This document shows positions 63,117 to 64,000 of a stretch of DNA of 64,000 nt, in pieces (the first letter of the stretch is position 1; every line of letters starts with the position of its first letter). The stretch covers positions 248,001 through 312,000 of the forward strand of contig JBGAHD010000005.1 of the NCBI GenBank assembly GCA_044226395.1, written 5' to 3'. Source of the DNA: JBGAHD01 sp044226395 (GTDB lineage Bacteria; Pseudomonadota; Gammaproteobacteria; Xanthomonadales; Ahniellaceae). Both the position numbers and the translations under genes were made by a program. The notes under the pieces were generated by a model. It searched no databases. It saw nothing but the letters and a program-made list of their open reading frames with translations, and was not told the DNA's origin.

Positions 63117-64000
63117 ATGCGCCTTGTCATTTTCGATCACGCCAGCAAGCGGCCCGCCGAAATCGCCGATCGTCTCGACGACAAGCAGCCCGATTGGGAC
63201 GTGCACGCCACGGTCGATCCCCAGGACGCCATGTCGATCGTGCGCGGTGGCGCGGTCGATCTGGTGATCGCGCGCTGCGTCGAGGAAACCGACGGCGGCG
63301 TCGAGCTGCTGCGCACGGCGCGCGCGCGTTGCCAGCAGGCCTTGCGCATCGCGATGGTCGATGATGATCGCGGCGTGCGCATGCTCGCCTCGCTCCATGT
63401 CGCGCATCGCGTCACCATGGCCCAGGTCACGGCCGAGTGGCTGATCGGCGTCGTGCAGCGCGGTCAACGCGTATCGCGGCTGCTGGCCGACCCCGAACTC
63501 AATCGCCGCATCGGCGAGATCGATCGCCTGCCCTCGGCGCCAGGTTTGTATCTGTCCCTGGTCAACGCCGTGCAGCAAGGCGCGCCGGCGGCAGTGATGG
63601 CGCAGATGATCCGGCGCGATCCCGGCGTGGCGGCGAAGGTCCTGCAGTTATCGAATTCGGCCGTGTTCACGCGCGGCAAGGCGGTGAGCGATCTCGATGG
63701 CGCCCTGGTGCGCCTGGGCGGCGATGCGTTGTGTCGCATCGTGCTCGCGTCCGAGGCGCTGGACGATCCGCGCTTGTCCGGCGACCGCAACAAGTTACAG
63801 CGACAGGCGCTGTTGGCCTCGCAGTTCGCGCCGCGCCTGCTGACTAATCCCATCGCCGCGCAGCAAGCGGCGACGGCTTGCATCCTGGTCGACATCGGCC
63901 AGATGCTGCCCAAGGGCAAGCCGCGCCCGCGCACCCTCGAAGACGACGACGACGATCAGACGCCGCAGGTGCCGCCGGCCTCGGCCGCGGGCGCGTATCT
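63117..64000 (+). CDS. HDOD-domain protein with receiver-like N-terminus (3' end outside the window)
   Basis: The frame opens at ATG 63117 and stays open to the window edge, 294 codons. The first 115 residues resemble a degenerate response-regulator receiver (MRLVIFDHASKRPAEIAD, AVDLVIARCVEETDGGVELL and LRIAMVDDDRGVRMLAS), where the usual phospho-Asp is not clear. A HDOD domain follows from about residue 130 (IDRLPSAPGLYLSLVNAV, IRRDPGVAAKVLQLSNSAVF, LDGALVRLGGDALCRIVLAS). HDOD proteins take part in signalling and c-di-GMP linked regulation. An acidic stretch (EDDDDDQ) lies near residue 280. No strong ribosome site precedes it. Confidence 0.82.
   Translation, partial: MRLVIFDHASKRPAEIADRLDDKQPDWDVHATVDPQDAMSIVRGGAVDLVIARCVEETDGGVELLRTARARCQQALRIAMVDDDRGVRMLASLHVAHRVTMAQVTAEWLIGVVQRGQRVSRLLADPELNRRIGEIDRLPSAPGLYLSLVNAVQQGAPAAVMAQMIRRDPGVAAKVLQLSNSAVFTRGKAVSDLDGALVRLGGDALCRIVLASEALDDPRLSGDRNKLQRQALLASQFAPRLLTNPIAAQQAATACILVDIGQMLPKGKPRPRTLEDDDDDQTPQVPPASAAGAY

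Overview
The window is about 64 kb of high-GC chromosome with very dense coding, short gaps and GC-rich codons. It looks like a gammaproteobacterium of the Xanthomonadales/Lysobacterales type. The clues are a short-lid adenylate kinase divergent from a PPi-dependent phosphofructokinase, a K+-independent H+-pyrophosphatase close by, Mpl, a TonB-dependent receptor beside TPR-sulfotransferases, and an exported protein carrying a 'FADGFE' tag. This placement is inferred from gene content, not from a database search. I see no rRNA, tRNA or CRISPR array.

Positions 1-16.6 kb are the accessory part. They hold the 5' end of a twin-arginine-like exported protein (cut by the window edge), an unrecognised 365-aa protein, and a decayed-looking IS481-family element. 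After these comes a minus-strand polymorphic toxin operon: a 4222-residue Sec-exported Rhs/YD-repeat protein, a SUKH (SMI1/KNR4-like) immunity protein, and a small membrane coiled-coil protein. The giant protein carries, in order, a choice-of-anchor-A domain, two arrays of Ig/cadherin-like domains around an FG-GAP propeller, an Rhs shell and a NucA/NucB-type DNase tip. The tip, the immunity gene and the small gene are much more AT-rich than the rest, which marks them as an exchanged cassette. This operon is the most interesting system in the window.

Positions 17-36 kb form a minus-strand housekeeping block: mscS, pyk, a Sel1-repeat protein, a DUF3857/transglutaminase protein, a HAD phosphatase, a small membrane protein and pgk. 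A plus-strand unit of a GlxA-type regulator, a DJ-1/PfpI enzyme and a membrane protein interrupts it, with two direct-repeat operator candidates. Two TPR-sulfotransferases, a TonB-dependent receptor and an FHA-GGDEF diguanylate cyclase follow.

Positions 36-51 kb hold a transmembrane Ser/Thr kinase with a TPR tail, a secreted BNR/PKD/P-domain protein, hemN with an FNR-like box, an ECF-like sigma factor, the Sua5 t6A enzyme, gap, a Lon-N-domain protein, a lipoprotein, mpl, a membrane protein, a TusA-like protein and adk.

Positions 51-64 kb hold pfp, two overlapping lipoprotein genes, a CDF metal exporter, hppA with a textbook terminator, a COG4705-type membrane protein, an LtaS/OpgB-like phosphoglycerol transferase divergent from a two-component system, a YjbR protein with a histone-H1-like tail, and the start of an HDOD protein cut by the window edge. 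Together pfp, hppA, gap, pgk, pyk and adk indicate a glycolysis that uses or conserves energy through pyrophosphate.
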